This document shows, piece after piece, positions 53,709 through 62,397 of a DNA stretch of 64,000 bases (the first letter of the stretch is position 1; every line of letters starts with the position of its first letter). The notes beneath the pieces are model-generated. The model was given only the letters and a program-made list of their open reading frames with translations, was not told the DNA's origin and ran no database searches. This DNA is from CAYJLF01 sp964371055 (GTDB lineage Bacteria; Eisenbacteria; RBG-16-71-46; CAIMUX01): positions 62,001 through 126,000 of the forward strand of contig CAYJLF010000006.1 of NCBI GenBank assembly GCA_964371055.1, in the 5' to 3' direction. The translations under genes were made by a program, and so were the position numbers.

Positions 53709-55067
53709 ATGCGCGCAGCGCCGAAGTGGAGGCGCGAAGCCCGGGTGACGGGATGGACCGCTCGCGCCCTGGTTCTGCTGGGGCTCTGGGGCACATCGGC
53801 CTCCGGCGCGGAGACCGCGTGGGCTCCGTGGGAGCCCTCGGCGGACGAGGAACGGTCAGTGGAAATCGGCCGCACCGCGTCCGCTGTGTCCACGACTCCG
53901 GGCCTTGCGGCCATGGCCGCGATCCGATTCTACCAGCGTTTCCTCTCCCGGCCGTACAACGCGGCCTTCAATCCCGCTGGTTGCCCCTTCTCACCCTCCT
54001 GCTCCGACTACGGGCACGAGGCGATCCAGAGCTTCGGACTCCTGCGGGGCCTCCCCATGACCGGCGACCGGCTGCTCCGGTGTCATGCTTTTGCATCTTC
54101 CGGCGGATACGACCTCGTCACGTCACAAGGTCGGAGCCGCCTGAGTGATCCCGCCGCCTGGCTCGGTCAGACTCCCGCCACCCCGCGCTCCCCGATTGCG
54201 ACCACCCCGGCCCTCCCTCCCCCAGCATCCCACCTCGATCGCGGTGCGGACACGATGGCAGTGCCGACCACGTTCGCGTTCGGACTCCACCTGTTCCGGT
54301 CCGGGGACTACTACCGCGCGATCACCGAGTTCAAGAGATCCGCGTTCTTCGGCTCGGACACGACCTCCGCCGTGCACTCGAACTACATGGTCGGCCTCAG
54401 CGAGTACGCGGCCGGCCGCTACGGCGAAGCGCTCGTCACCTTCGACCGGCTCTTGCGACCACCATCCACTGGCCGCCTCCGCGAAGCGGGCCGATTCTAC
54501 CAGGGTCGTTGCTGGGATCTTCTCGGCGAGCATGCGGCGGCGCAGGTCATCTTCGGCCGCGGGGACTTCGAGGACCCGCAACTGCGCGATCGGGCGGCTT
54601 TCGCCGTCGGATGGTCGCAGTTGACCGCGCGGGACTGGGCCGGCGCGGCGGCTTCGATGCGGCGCTATGCAGACGTCTTCCCGGATGGGCCGTACCACGG
54701 GCTCGCCGGCCGCGTAGCCTCCGACCTGTCGCGGCGGCCTCCCTTCGGACTGAAGCGGGTCAGCCTGGGACTCGTGTGCTCGATCATCCCCGGCGGGGGG
54801 CAGCTCTACGCCGGGCGCGTCGCCGATGCGATCAACACCCTTCTCCTCGTCGGCGCGCCCACGGCGATCGCGGTGCGCGGATCCCGCCAGGGGTCCTCCT
54901 CGGCAGAGACTCTGGGCACGCTGTTCGCCCTCGGCTTCTACCTCAGCAACTTGTACGGAGGTGCCAATGCCGTAACCGCACACAACACGCAACGGATCGA
55001 GAGCGTGATGCAGTCGTATCGTTCCGAGCTCCGATCGTCCGGATTCGATGACTACATCCTGCCGTGA
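53709..55067 (+). CDS. YidD-domain protein fused to TPR and DUF5683-like membrane region
   Basis: A 452-residue protein starting 7 bp after the OmpA stop (ATG 53709; GTG at 53745 after a GGAGG is an alternative). A signal peptide or membrane anchor covers 17-34. Residues 71-137 match YidD almost fully: RFYQRFLSRP, GCPFSPSCSDYGHEAI, RLLRCHAF, GGYD, with C92, C98 and C125. YidD normally stands alone at 70-90 residues and is encoded beside yidC. Residues 185-330 hold TPR-like helices (AFGLHLFRSGDYYRAITEF, YMVGLSEYAAGRYGEALVTF). The rest has a glycine-rich PGGGQLYAG motif with two membrane helices, like DUF5683. This suggests a membrane-associated assembly factor for the locus. Confidence 0.83.
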   Translation: MRAAPKWRREARVTGWTARALVLLGLWGTSASGAETAWAPWEPSADEERSVEIGRTASAVSTTPGLAAMAAIRFYQRFLSRPYNAAFNPAGCPFSPSCSDYGHEAIQSFGLLRGLPMTGDRLLRCHAFASSGGYDLVTSQGRSRLSDPAAWLGQTPATPRSPIATTPALPPPASHLDRGADTMAVPTTFAFGLHLFRSGDYYRAITEFKRSAFFGSDTTSAVHSNYMVGLSEYAAGRYGEALVTFDRLLRPPSTGRLREAGRFYQGRCWDLLGEHAAAQVIFGRGDFEDPQLRDRAAFAVGWSQLTARDWAGAAASMRRYADVFPDGPYHGLAGRVASDLSRRPPFGLKRVSLGLVCSIIPGGGQLYAGRVADAINTLLLVGAPTAIAVRGSRQGSSSAETLGTLFALGFYLSNLYGGANAVTAHNTQRIESVMQSYRSELRSSGFDDYILP

Positions 55068-55173
55068 AGAACGGCAACGACCGGGCGCGCGCAGACGCGC
55101 TCCGGCGCCTCGAGCCAGGCTCGGAAGTCGTCCGTACCTATGAGAAGGAGCGAGTCCAATGAGAGGAGAGACC

Positions 55174-55773
55174 ATGTCCAATGCGCACCGTCCGCTGTCC
55201 GCGATCGCGATCGCAGTCTTCGCGATTCTATTCACCGGCCTGAGCACAATGTCCCTCGCCCAGGAACTGGTCTCGACGAGCGGAAAGGTCCGTGTGTTCA
55301 AAGGCGGACTGACGATCGAGGGAAGAGACCTGCAGGTCAACGACGAGTCCGTTTCTCTCACCGTCGGTGGACAACCAACCTTCATCGACCTGAGAGACAT
55401 CGACCGGGTGGACGTCCGCCGGAGCAACGTGATGAAAGGGGCCTGCATCGGGGGCGGAGGATGCGCGGCGATCGGCTTCATCGCCTGTGCCGCCTCCAGC
55501 GAGGATGACCTGGAGGAGTCCGGCGGCGGTCGCGGGCAGTGCTTCCTCGGCGCCGTCATCTGGTCCGCCCTCTTCGCGGGCGGCGGGGCCCTGATGGGGA
55601 GTCTCTCCAGCAACTGGGATACGATCTACTACCGCACACGGTCCGGCCTCGACGGGGAGGTGGAGGTCGGATACGCGAGCCGGGCCACGACGGAGCCCAC
55701 CCGCGTCGGAGTGGCGATCGTACCGCCGCGAGATTGCTGCGGGGGAATGGTCGGCGTCTCGGTCCGCTTCTGA
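55174..55773 (+). CDS. Small glycine-rich secreted membrane protein
   Basis: A 199-residue protein; ATG at 55174 after GAGGAG. The signal peptide ends near LAQE (residue 29). Residues 31-90 form beta strands (SGKVRVFKGGLTIEG, ESVSLTVGG, FIDLRDIDRVDVRRSN). Two glycine- and cysteine-rich hydrophobic segments follow (ACIGGGGCAAIGFIACAA and CFLGAVIWSALFAGGGALMG) that look like a GxxxG membrane hairpin. The final strand CGGMVGVSVRF could end a small outer-membrane fold. It lies 106 bp after the YidD-TPR gene on the same strand and may belong with it. No family recognised. Confidence 0.68.
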   Translation: MSNAHRPLSAIAIAVFAILFTGLSTMSLAQELVSTSGKVRVFKGGLTIEGRDLQVNDESVSLTVGGQPTFIDLRDIDRVDVRRSNVMKGACIGGGGCAAIGFIACAASSEDDLEESGGGRGQCFLGAVIWSALFAGGGALMGSLSSNWDTIYYRTRSGLDGEVEVGYASRATTEPTRVGVAIVPPRDCCGGMVGVSVRF

Positions 55774-55779
55774 CCTGCC

Positions 55780-56715
55780 TCACGGACGCCGCGCCGCCAG
55801 CGCTTCGCCCAGCCGGCGGGCCATCTCCTCGGTCGTGAGGCCGAGCGACGGGCAGGCGTTCGCGTCCGCCAGGCGTTCGAGGAGGGTGTCGATCACGCGG
55901 TTACCTTCCCAGCGCGTGCCGACGAGGTAGCGCCGTCGAGGAGCCGGGTCGAGGAGCGCGTGGAGGACGGCATCGGCCACGAGATCGGGTGGAGAGGGCT
56001 TGCGGTTGGTCTCGTCCTCGTCGGAGTCGGTGCGAGCCTCCTCCCCTGGTTCTATCGTTTCCGCGATCGCGGCCGCAATCGCTTTGGCCTCAGCATCGAA
56101 GGGCGCCGGGGCCCGCCGGAACCGCGCCAGGTCCCTTTCGACCGAGTTCTGCCCGATCGCGGTGATCACTCCGCCGGGCTGCACGATGCTGACCCGCACT
56201 CCGAACGGCTCGACCTCCTCGGCCAGCGCGGTCGTGAACGCCTCGAGCGCATGCTTGGTCATCGTGTAGGGTCCGAAGAGCTTCTTGCTGATCGAGCCTC
56301 CCTGCGACCCGATGTTCACCACCCTGCCGCCGGACTCCAGGAGCAGCGGGAGCAAGGCGCGGCTCACGCGCACGGGTCCGAGGGCGTTGACCGCGAAGAT
56401 GTCGTCCAGTTCCTCGTCCGTCCAGGAGACAAACGGTCCGATCCCGCCGATCCCGGCGTTGTTGACCAGGCCCACGAGGCGGCCACCTGCCGCGCGCACC
56501 TGCCGCACGGCGGCCTCGATCTCGCCGGCGCGCCGCACGTCGAGGGGCACCGGGATCACGGACTCGAGCTGCCCGAGGGACTCAAGATCGCTTTCCTGGC
56601 GGGCGGTGGCGAATACACGGTGACCGAGAGCGGCCAGCCTCTCGGTCACGCAGCGTCCGATGCCGGTGCTTGCTCCGGTCACGAAGTAGGCGTCCTGGAT
56701 GTAAGCGTTCTGCAT
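55780..56715 (-). CDS. Short-chain dehydrogenase/reductase
   Basis: A 311-residue classical SDR oxidoreductase. The coenzyme motif is TGASTGIG (13-20), NNAG is at 85-88, and the catalytic residues are S137 (NIGS), Y150 and K154 (GPYTMTKHA). ATARQ and PLDV after the second strand suggest NADP preference (R39). An acidic insert (EARTDSDEDETNRK) near residue 228 is unusual. The C terminus resembles the SDR subfamily that includes retinol/steroid-type reductases, but the substrate is unknown. It is a solitary cytoplasmic gene, convergent with the membrane protein gene 6 bp away and divergent from the propeller gene. Confidence 0.9.
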   Translation of the reverse strand: MQNAYIQDAYFVTGASTGIGRCVTERLAALGHRVFATARQESDLESLGQLESVIPVPLDVRRAGEIEAAVRQVRAAGGRLVGLVNNAGIGGIGPFVSWTDEELDDIFAVNALGPVRVSRALLPLLLESGGRVVNIGSQGGSISKKLFGPYTMTKHALEAFTTALAEEVEPFGVRVSIVQPGGVITAIGQNSVERDLARFRRAPAPFDAEAKAIAAAIAETIEPGEEARTDSDEDETNRKPSPPDLVADAVLHALLDPAPRRRYLVGTRWEGNRVIDTLLERLADANACPSLGLTTEEMARRLGEALAARRP

Positions 56716-56962
56716 CTCGGGTCTCCCCCATGGTTTCTCGACGGATCGGTCGGCGATGCGGACGGACGGATCTTACCCGGTCCGACTGCGATCCGTGGCC
56801 CGCTCGGCGAGAGCATCGCATTGCCCGCACCGTTTGTTTCTGCTACAATCGTCTCCGCGCGGTGCGACGGCACACGACGGCGTGCGCCCCTTGATCAGGG
56901 GTCTCGCCACGGGGATCAAGAGGAGCGACGGTGGCCCCCTGCCGCCTCTCCCGTGGTACTCG

Positions 56963-58186
56963 ATGCGACGCAATGAGATAGCTCTCGCGATGCTTCTTCT
57001 TCTGAGCAGTCTGACAGCTCACGGGGAGGTGTTCGTCCCGGATTGGAGCGAAATCGGGGTCTGGCCCTTTCCCCTCTCCCCGAACGGCACCCCCAATCCG
57101 GTTCTCACCAAGTACGACGTCGGTCCGGGTTGCGGTCTGGTCGCCGATCCCTTCCTCTTTCACGACTGCGACCGCTGGTACATGTTCTTCGAGAGCTACC
57201 ACGGGGCCGGGGAGATCGGCCTGGCCATCAGCGACGACGGGCTGAACTGGTCCTTCGACAGTGTCGTGCTCGATCCCGCCTTCCATGTTTCCTACCCCTG
57301 CGTCTTCCGCTGCGGACGGGACTACTACATGGTCGTCGAGGCGAGCGTCATCCAGTCGGTCCCATTGTACAAGGCCGAGCACTTTCCCTACGACTGGACC
57401 AGGATCGGCACGATCGCCGCCGGTCGCCCCTTCTCTGATCCGACAGTCTTCTATCACCATGGGAGCTGGTGGATGTTCGTCTCCCGGCCCACGAACGACG
57501 TCTGCTACCTCTACTACGCCGACGAGCTGACCGGACCCTGGATCGAGCACCCGCAGAGCCCGGTAGTGACCGACACCTGGCGATCACGCCCCGCCGGACG
57601 CCCGGTCGCGCTCTCCCAGGGCCGCCTCCTGCGCCTGGGCCAGGACTGCAACCCGACCTACGGAGAGGGGGTGCGCGCCTTCGCCGTCGATGTCCTGACG
57701 CGGACGGCCTACGCGGAGCATGAGGTCCCGGACAGCCCGATCCTCTTTCGCAGCGGCAGCGGGTGGAATGCGAATGGGATGCATTCGTGCGACCTCTGGT
57801 GGCATGAGAATCAATGGATCGCGGCGGTCGACGGGATCGACGCCAACGGGTGCTGGTCGATCGGGATCTACTGGGGACAGGGCGAATCGTCCTCGGTCGA
57901 CGCGGCGGAGCCGATCGGTCGCTGGCGCCTCGTCCCCAATCCCTCACGCGGTGACCAGCCGATGCACGTCTTCGCGACGTCCGGCGGCGCGACGGGCTGT
58001 GATCGGATCGAGATCTTCGACGCGGGCGGCCGGCTGCGGCGGAGCATGCCGGTGGAGAATGGGAGCGATCGCATCGAGTTCAGCTGGGGCGACCCCGGCG
58101 GTGTCGCGACGCCGGGGGTCTACCTGCTACGCGCTTCCTTGCATGGGAGCGTGGTGGGGACCGGAAGAGGAATCGTCGTTCGCTAG
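56963..58186 (+). CDS. Secreted GH43-like five-bladed propeller with FlgD-Ig/type IX-like tag
   Basis: A 407-residue protein; the ATG at 56963 begins a good signal peptide (residues 1-21), though no clear ribosome-binding site precedes it. Residues 40-310 have the GH43/GH32-type blade pattern with acidic starts: VADPFLFHDCDRWYMFFES, ISDDGLNWSFDS, DPAFHVSYPCVF, FSDPTVFYHHGSWWMFVS, YYADELTGPW. The region also resembles the propeller of plant glucosamine inositolphosphorylceramide transferase-type proteins. An acidic catalytic set is possible but cannot be assigned. Residues 320-407 are the tag (RLVPNPSRGDQPMHVF, IFDAGGRLRRSM, TPGVYLLRA). It is followed by the SBBP gene 25 bp downstream. Confidence 0.77.
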   Translation: MRRNEIALAMLLLLSSLTAHGEVFVPDWSEIGVWPFPLSPNGTPNPVLTKYDVGPGCGLVADPFLFHDCDRWYMFFESYHGAGEIGLAISDDGLNWSFDSVVLDPAFHVSYPCVFRCGRDYYMVVEASVIQSVPLYKAEHFPYDWTRIGTIAAGRPFSDPTVFYHHGSWWMFVSRPTNDVCYLYYADELTGPWIEHPQSPVVTDTWRSRPAGRPVALSQGRLLRLGQDCNPTYGEGVRAFAVDVLTRTAYAEHEVPDSPILFRSGSGWNANGMHSCDLWWHENQWIAAVDGIDANGCWSIGIYWGQGESSSVDAAEPIGRWRLVPNPSRGDQPMHVFATSGGATGCDRIEIFDAGGRLRRSMPVENGSDRIEFSWGDPGGVATPGVYLLRASLHGSVVGTGRGIVVR

Positions 58187-58211
58187 GTAAGCGACGAAAG
58201 GTGGAAACCAG

Positions 58212-60518
58212 GTGCGGGTCGGAATCACTCGAGCGCGGTACTTCCTGGCGACGTGCGCCCTGATCGCATGCTGCGCCACGGCGCCTGACGCCCGGGCTTC
58301 GATCACGGCCGGCCACGGATTCATCGAGAACCAGGGCCAGTGGCCCGGGGAGGTGCTCTACTCGGCCGACCTCGGATCGATCATGGTCCACGCCCTCGAC
58401 GACGGCCTCCTGATCGATCTGGCTTTCTGCGGGACGGCGGTGCGGCTCGCGTTGCCGCCAAGCTCGCTTTCGACGGTAGTCGCGCGCGAGCCGGATCAGA
58501 CCCGCTGGCACTACTTTCTCGGAGACCCGTCGTGCTGGCGGACCGAGGTGCGCGGTTACCGGGAGCTGATCTGGCCCGGCGCGGCGGGCGGCGCTGGCCT
58601 CCGCATCCGACCCGGGCGTGACGAGCTGCTCTTTGAGCTCGACGGACCTGGCGAGGGAGCCCGTCCACGCGAGGTGATGCGCTACATCGGAGTCGACGGC
58701 ATCAGTGAAGGCGCGAACGGCCGACGCCGGATTACCTGCCCGGGAGCCACGCTTCTGGAGATCCCTCTGGCCTCGGACGGAAGCCGATGGTCGCTGCGAC
58801 TCTCTCCTGAGTCGCCCGGCCCGCCGCCTCCGGCTCGCGAAGAGCCCGAAGTCCTGGCGTGGAGCACCTACCTCGGCGGCGCCCACAACGACTACAGCCA
58901 GGCCATCGAGCTGGACCGGCTGGGCCGGCCGGTTCTGACTGGATACACGAACTCGGGCGCCTTCCCCACGACCCCGGGGGCCTACGACCGGACCCATGCG
59001 GGTTCCTACGACGTCTTCGTGGCGAAACTCGCCTCCGACGGCTCCACCCTTCTCTGGGGCACCTACGTCGGAGGCCTGATGGAAGACCGTGCTTTCGACC
59101 TCGCGCTCGACTCCAGCGATCGCGTCGTCGTGGTCGGCCACACCTTCTCCTCGGACTTCCCGACCACTCCCAGCGCCTTCGATCGCCTGCTCGGCGGCTC
59201 CAAGGATGCGTTCGCGTTCGAGCTGAGCGCCGAGGGAAACAGCCTGGTCTGGAGCACCTTCTTAGGCGGTAGCGGATCGGAGCGGGCGCATTGGGTCCGG
59301 GTCGATTCCGCCGGGTGCCCGGTCTTCGCGGGAGATACTGGCAGCGCCGAGTTTCCGGTCACGGCCGACGCGTTCGACTCCAGCCTCGGTGGATTTCAGG
59401 ACGGGTACGTGGTCCACCTGGCGGCGAGCGGCAACGCGATCCTCTACAGCACCTACCTCGGTGGATCCGGCCTCGACTCGGTCAATGGCGTCGCGCTCGA
59501 CTCCGCGGGGCGCGTCCTCGTCACCGGCACCACCACCTCGGCCGACTTTCCCCTCAGTGCGGGCGCGTACGACACGACCCCGGGCGGCGGCGACGACGCC
59601 TTCGTGACGTTGCTCGACCTCGCCGGCGCCGGCCTCTGCGCCAGCACGTTCCTCGGGGGAAGCGGCGACGACGTCGGTTTTGGGGTGCTGGTGGACGCCG
59701 AGGGGCGAGTCCACATGGCGGGAGGCACGCAATCTCCTGACTTCCCCACGACTCCGGCCGCCCACGATCCCTCCTGGAACGGCTCGGACGACGCGTTCTA
59801 CGTCTGCCTGGATCCATCCCTGACGGGCCTGTTCGCGGCTACGTTTCTCGGCGGAACCGGCAGCGAATTCGCCTTCGCCCTGGCGCTCGACCCGACCGGG
59901 TCTCCGATCCTCACCGGGGAGACCTACTCCCCCGGCTTTCCCACCACGGTGGACGCCTTCGATCGGATCCACGGCGGGGAACGCGATGTCTTCGTGACGA
60001 AGCTCGATCCCGACCGGGCATCGCTCCTCTGGAGCAGCTTCCTCGGAGGCAGCGACTACGATGCCGGATGGGATCTCGAGGTACTCGGACCCGCACGGGT
60101 GCTGGTCACCGGCCCCACCCGCTCGCTCGATTTTCCGACCACGGCCGGCGCGTACGATCGGACCTACAACGGGGATCAGCAGGACGTGTTCCTCGCGCAG
60201 CTGGACTGGGCGCCGGTCTCAGGCGTGGAGCCCGCGCCCGACGCGTTCGCACCGCTCGCGCTCTGGCCGAATCCGTTCCGTGAGTCGATCGCGCTCCGCG
60301 TCTGGTCTGACGGAGGACCGATCGCCGCGCTCCAGGCGTTCGATGTCCACGGTCGTCCCGTCGCCCGCCTCCTGGGGGGGCGCCTCTCCCGCGGTGAACA
60401 TTGGGTGCATTGGGATGGAACCGGATCTGACCGTCGCCCGCTCCCCGCCGGCGTCTACTGGCTCCGCTGGCAATCGGGATCTACCACGACCTTCTCACGG
60501 GTCGTGCGGCTGCGATAA
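58212..60518 (+). CDS. SBBP-repeat propeller protein with FlgD-Ig/type IX-like tag
   Basis: A 768-residue secreted protein with a GTG start. Residues 1-30 are a signal peptide. Residues 32-200 form the N-terminal domain common before SBBP repeats (FIENQGQWPGEVLY, WHYFLGDPS). Then seven to eight SBBP units of about 51 residues run from 215 to 670, each with LGG, D-[AV]-x-G-R, TG-x-T-x-S-x-DFPTT and AYD (for example STYLGGSGLDSVNGVALDSAG split, GTTTSADFPLSAGAYD). The last 80 residues are the tag (PLALWPNPFRESIALRV, FDVHGRPVARLL, AGVYWLRW). No catalytic motif is seen; it is probably a surface beta-propeller. It sits 15 bp before the GH172 gene and is likely cotranscribed. Confidence 0.87.
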   Translation: MRVGITRARYFLATCALIACCATAPDARASITAGHGFIENQGQWPGEVLYSADLGSIMVHALDDGLLIDLAFCGTAVRLALPPSSLSTVVAREPDQTRWHYFLGDPSCWRTEVRGYRELIWPGAAGGAGLRIRPGRDELLFELDGPGEGARPREVMRYIGVDGISEGANGRRRITCPGATLLEIPLASDGSRWSLRLSPESPGPPPPAREEPEVLAWSTYLGGAHNDYSQAIELDRLGRPVLTGYTNSGAFPTTPGAYDRTHAGSYDVFVAKLASDGSTLLWGTYVGGLMEDRAFDLALDSSDRVVVVGHTFSSDFPTTPSAFDRLLGGSKDAFAFELSAEGNSLVWSTFLGGSGSERAHWVRVDSAGCPVFAGDTGSAEFPVTADAFDSSLGGFQDGYVVHLAASGNAILYSTYLGGSGLDSVNGVALDSAGRVLVTGTTTSADFPLSAGAYDTTPGGGDDAFVTLLDLAGAGLCASTFLGGSGDDVGFGVLVDAEGRVHMAGGTQSPDFPTTPAAHDPSWNGSDDAFYVCLDPSLTGLFAATFLGGTGSEFAFALALDPTGSPILTGETYSPGFPTTVDAFDRIHGGERDVFVTKLDPDRASLLWSSFLGGSDYDAGWDLEVLGPARVLVTGPTRSLDFPTTAGAYDRTYNGDQQDVFLAQLDWAPVSGVEPAPDAFAPLALWPNPFRESIALRVWSDGGPIAALQAFDVHGRPVARLLGGRLSRGEHWVHWDGTGSDRRPLPAGVYWLRWQSGSTTTFSRVVRLR

Positions 60519-60533
60519 TCAGGAGGGAGTGTC

Positions 60534-62381
60534 GTGTCGTCGATCCGGGCTCATCCGCTCTGCACCCTGGCGATCGCCGCCGGCCTCGTCGCGCTGGCAG
60601 CCACAGCCGCTCCCGCCCAGCTCGCCGGGGGATACGGCGACTATGTCGACTGGAAGGGATGGGCACGGGTGGCGCCGGCAGAACGGGGGGGGCTGGCCTC
60701 GAGCTGGGATCCGGCCGGCGGCATGCTCGACTACAACCACTACGAACATCCTCCGGGACAGATCTGGGGCAACCTCGACGTCACCGCCGCGACGATCCGG
60801 GGGCCGGGAATCCTCTACCGCTTCTGGATGCCGCACTTCACCGCCACGCAGGAGTTCGCGGTCCGAATGTACTTCGACGGGGAGGCAACTCCGCGCCTCG
60901 ACACCACGTCGGATCAGATCCTGGAGGGGGAGTTCGGTTACTTCGCGGCCCCGCTGGTCACCACCTTCGCCGGCGGACAGGTCTGTTACGAGCCGATCGC
61001 CTTCCGCGACTCGGTGCGCATCGACACGGAGAACCAAAGCGGGATCCAGCACTACTACCAGTACTCCTACCGGACCTTCCCGCCGGGGACCGACCTCTCC
61101 TCGTGGGACGGCTCGCTCGATCCCGCCGCGTCGAGCGCCCGTCTCACGACGATCGCGATGTTCCAGAACGCCGGGGAGCATCCCGCCCGGCAGAGCCAGG
61201 TGGCCGTGCGGACCGTAGTCGGACCAACCTCGGTCCCGGCTGGCGGCACGTTGTCCCTGGCATCCCTGACCGGCCCCGGCCTGATCCGCCGCCTGAATGT
61301 CCGCCTGCACGGTGCCACCGATCACCATCTCGACCAGATGCGGTTGCGTGTCTTCTGGGACGCGGAACCCCTTCCGGCGATCGATGTGCCGGTCGGCTGG
61401 TTCTTCGGGGCGGGACACAATCGCGCTCCCTATCGCAGCCTGCCGATCGGGACCGATTCGCCCGACGGGTTCTACTGCTACTGGCCGATGCCCTTCCGGC
61501 AGCAGGCGCGCCTCGAGCTGATGAACCCGACCTCCGGCGCGATCCCGATCGATTCGACCGTCGTGGAACACGAGCCGGGGGTGCAGGACACGACCCTCGG
61601 TTACCTGCACGCCGTCGCCCGGTCGGAGGTGCGCGCTCTCGGCTCGACCTGGTTCCGGATGGTCGAGACCTTCGGCACGGGGCACTACGTCGGGAACTTC
61701 CTCTTTCTCGAACAGGACTACGACGACGACTTCATGCTGGAAGGGGACGAGATGATCGTGGTCGACCTGGCCGACACGATCAACGGCACCGGGGTGGAAG
61801 ACGCGTACAACGGAGGCTATTACTACAACTGGATCGCCAACCCGATGCCCGAACCCGAGGGACCCTCCCCGCCGTTCGCCATCCGCCCGCTCCACGGCGT
61901 GCTGCGCCGGGAGAAGCGACCCTCACCCCCCTTCGCCCGCGCCGACCAGTATCGCTGGATGATCGCCGATCGCGTGCCGTTCGCGAGCTCCTTCGAAATG
62001 TCGATCGAGAACTCGTGCGCGCGCGTCGGGTCGCGCTGGACTTCGGTCGTCTTCTTCTACCAGCTCCCGGAGCCCGTCTCCGCGCTGCCGCCTCCCCTCG
62101 AACCCGATGACCGCGCCCGCGGCCCGGAGCTGCGATCGATCGAACCGAATCCGGCCAAGGACGCGATGCAGATCCGGTTTGCGCTGCCGGTGGATGGACC
62201 CGTATCTATCGAGCTGTTCGACGTCACCGGTCGGAGAGTCGCCGTGCTGGGCGAAGGCTTCAGGGCCTCCGGCCCCCACACGATCTCCTGGCGCCGTGGG
62301 CGGCTGCCGGATGGCGTCTATCTCGTTCGTTTGCAGGCGGGGGACTTCACCACGATCCGGAAGCTCGTTCTGCGTCGGTAG
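60534..62381 (+). CDS. Secreted DUF2961/GH172 glycoside hydrolase candidate with tag
   Basis: A 615-residue protein; GTG start 6 bases after AGGAGGG. The signal peptide ends near APAQ. Residues 45-500 match DUF2961, now GH172: GPGILYRFWMP, RMYFDGEATPRLD, FFGAGHN, YCYWPMPF, VETFGTGHYVGNFLFLEQ split at its motifs, and EGDEMIVVD. GH172 enzymes cleave alpha-D-arabinofuranosides or fructofuranosides, with glutamates as catalytic residues; the linkage acted on here is not predictable. Residues 535-615 are the tag (SIEPNPAKDAMQIRFAL, FDVTGRRVAVL, PHTISWRRG, PDGVYLVRL). A run of eight G in the coding region (60685-60692) is a possible slippage site. Neighbouring propellers suggest polysaccharide use at the surface. 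Confidence 0.85.
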   Translation: MSSIRAHPLCTLAIAAGLVALAATAAPAQLAGGYGDYVDWKGWARVAPAERGGLASSWDPAGGMLDYNHYEHPPGQIWGNLDVTAATIRGPGILYRFWMPHFTATQEFAVRMYFDGEATPRLDTTSDQILEGEFGYFAAPLVTTFAGGQVCYEPIAFRDSVRIDTENQSGIQHYYQYSYRTFPPGTDLSSWDGSLDPAASSARLTTIAMFQNAGEHPARQSQVAVRTVVGPTSVPAGGTLSLASLTGPGLIRRLNVRLHGATDHHLDQMRLRVFWDAEPLPAIDVPVGWFFGAGHNRAPYRSLPIGTDSPDGFYCYWPMPFRQQARLELMNPTSGAIPIDSTVVEHEPGVQDTTLGYLHAVARSEVRALGSTWFRMVETFGTGHYVGNFLFLEQDYDDDFMLEGDEMIVVDLADTINGTGVEDAYNGGYYYNWIANPMPEPEGPSPPFAIRPLHGVLRREKRPSPPFARADQYRWMIADRVPFASSFEMSIENSCARVGSRWTSVVFFYQLPEPVSALPPPLEPDDRARGPELRSIEPNPAKDAMQIRFALPVDGPVSIELFDVTGRRVAVLGEGFRASGPHTISWRRGRLPDGVYLVRLQAGDFTTIRKLVLRR

Positions 62382-62397
62382 CACCGAACGACGCGGC

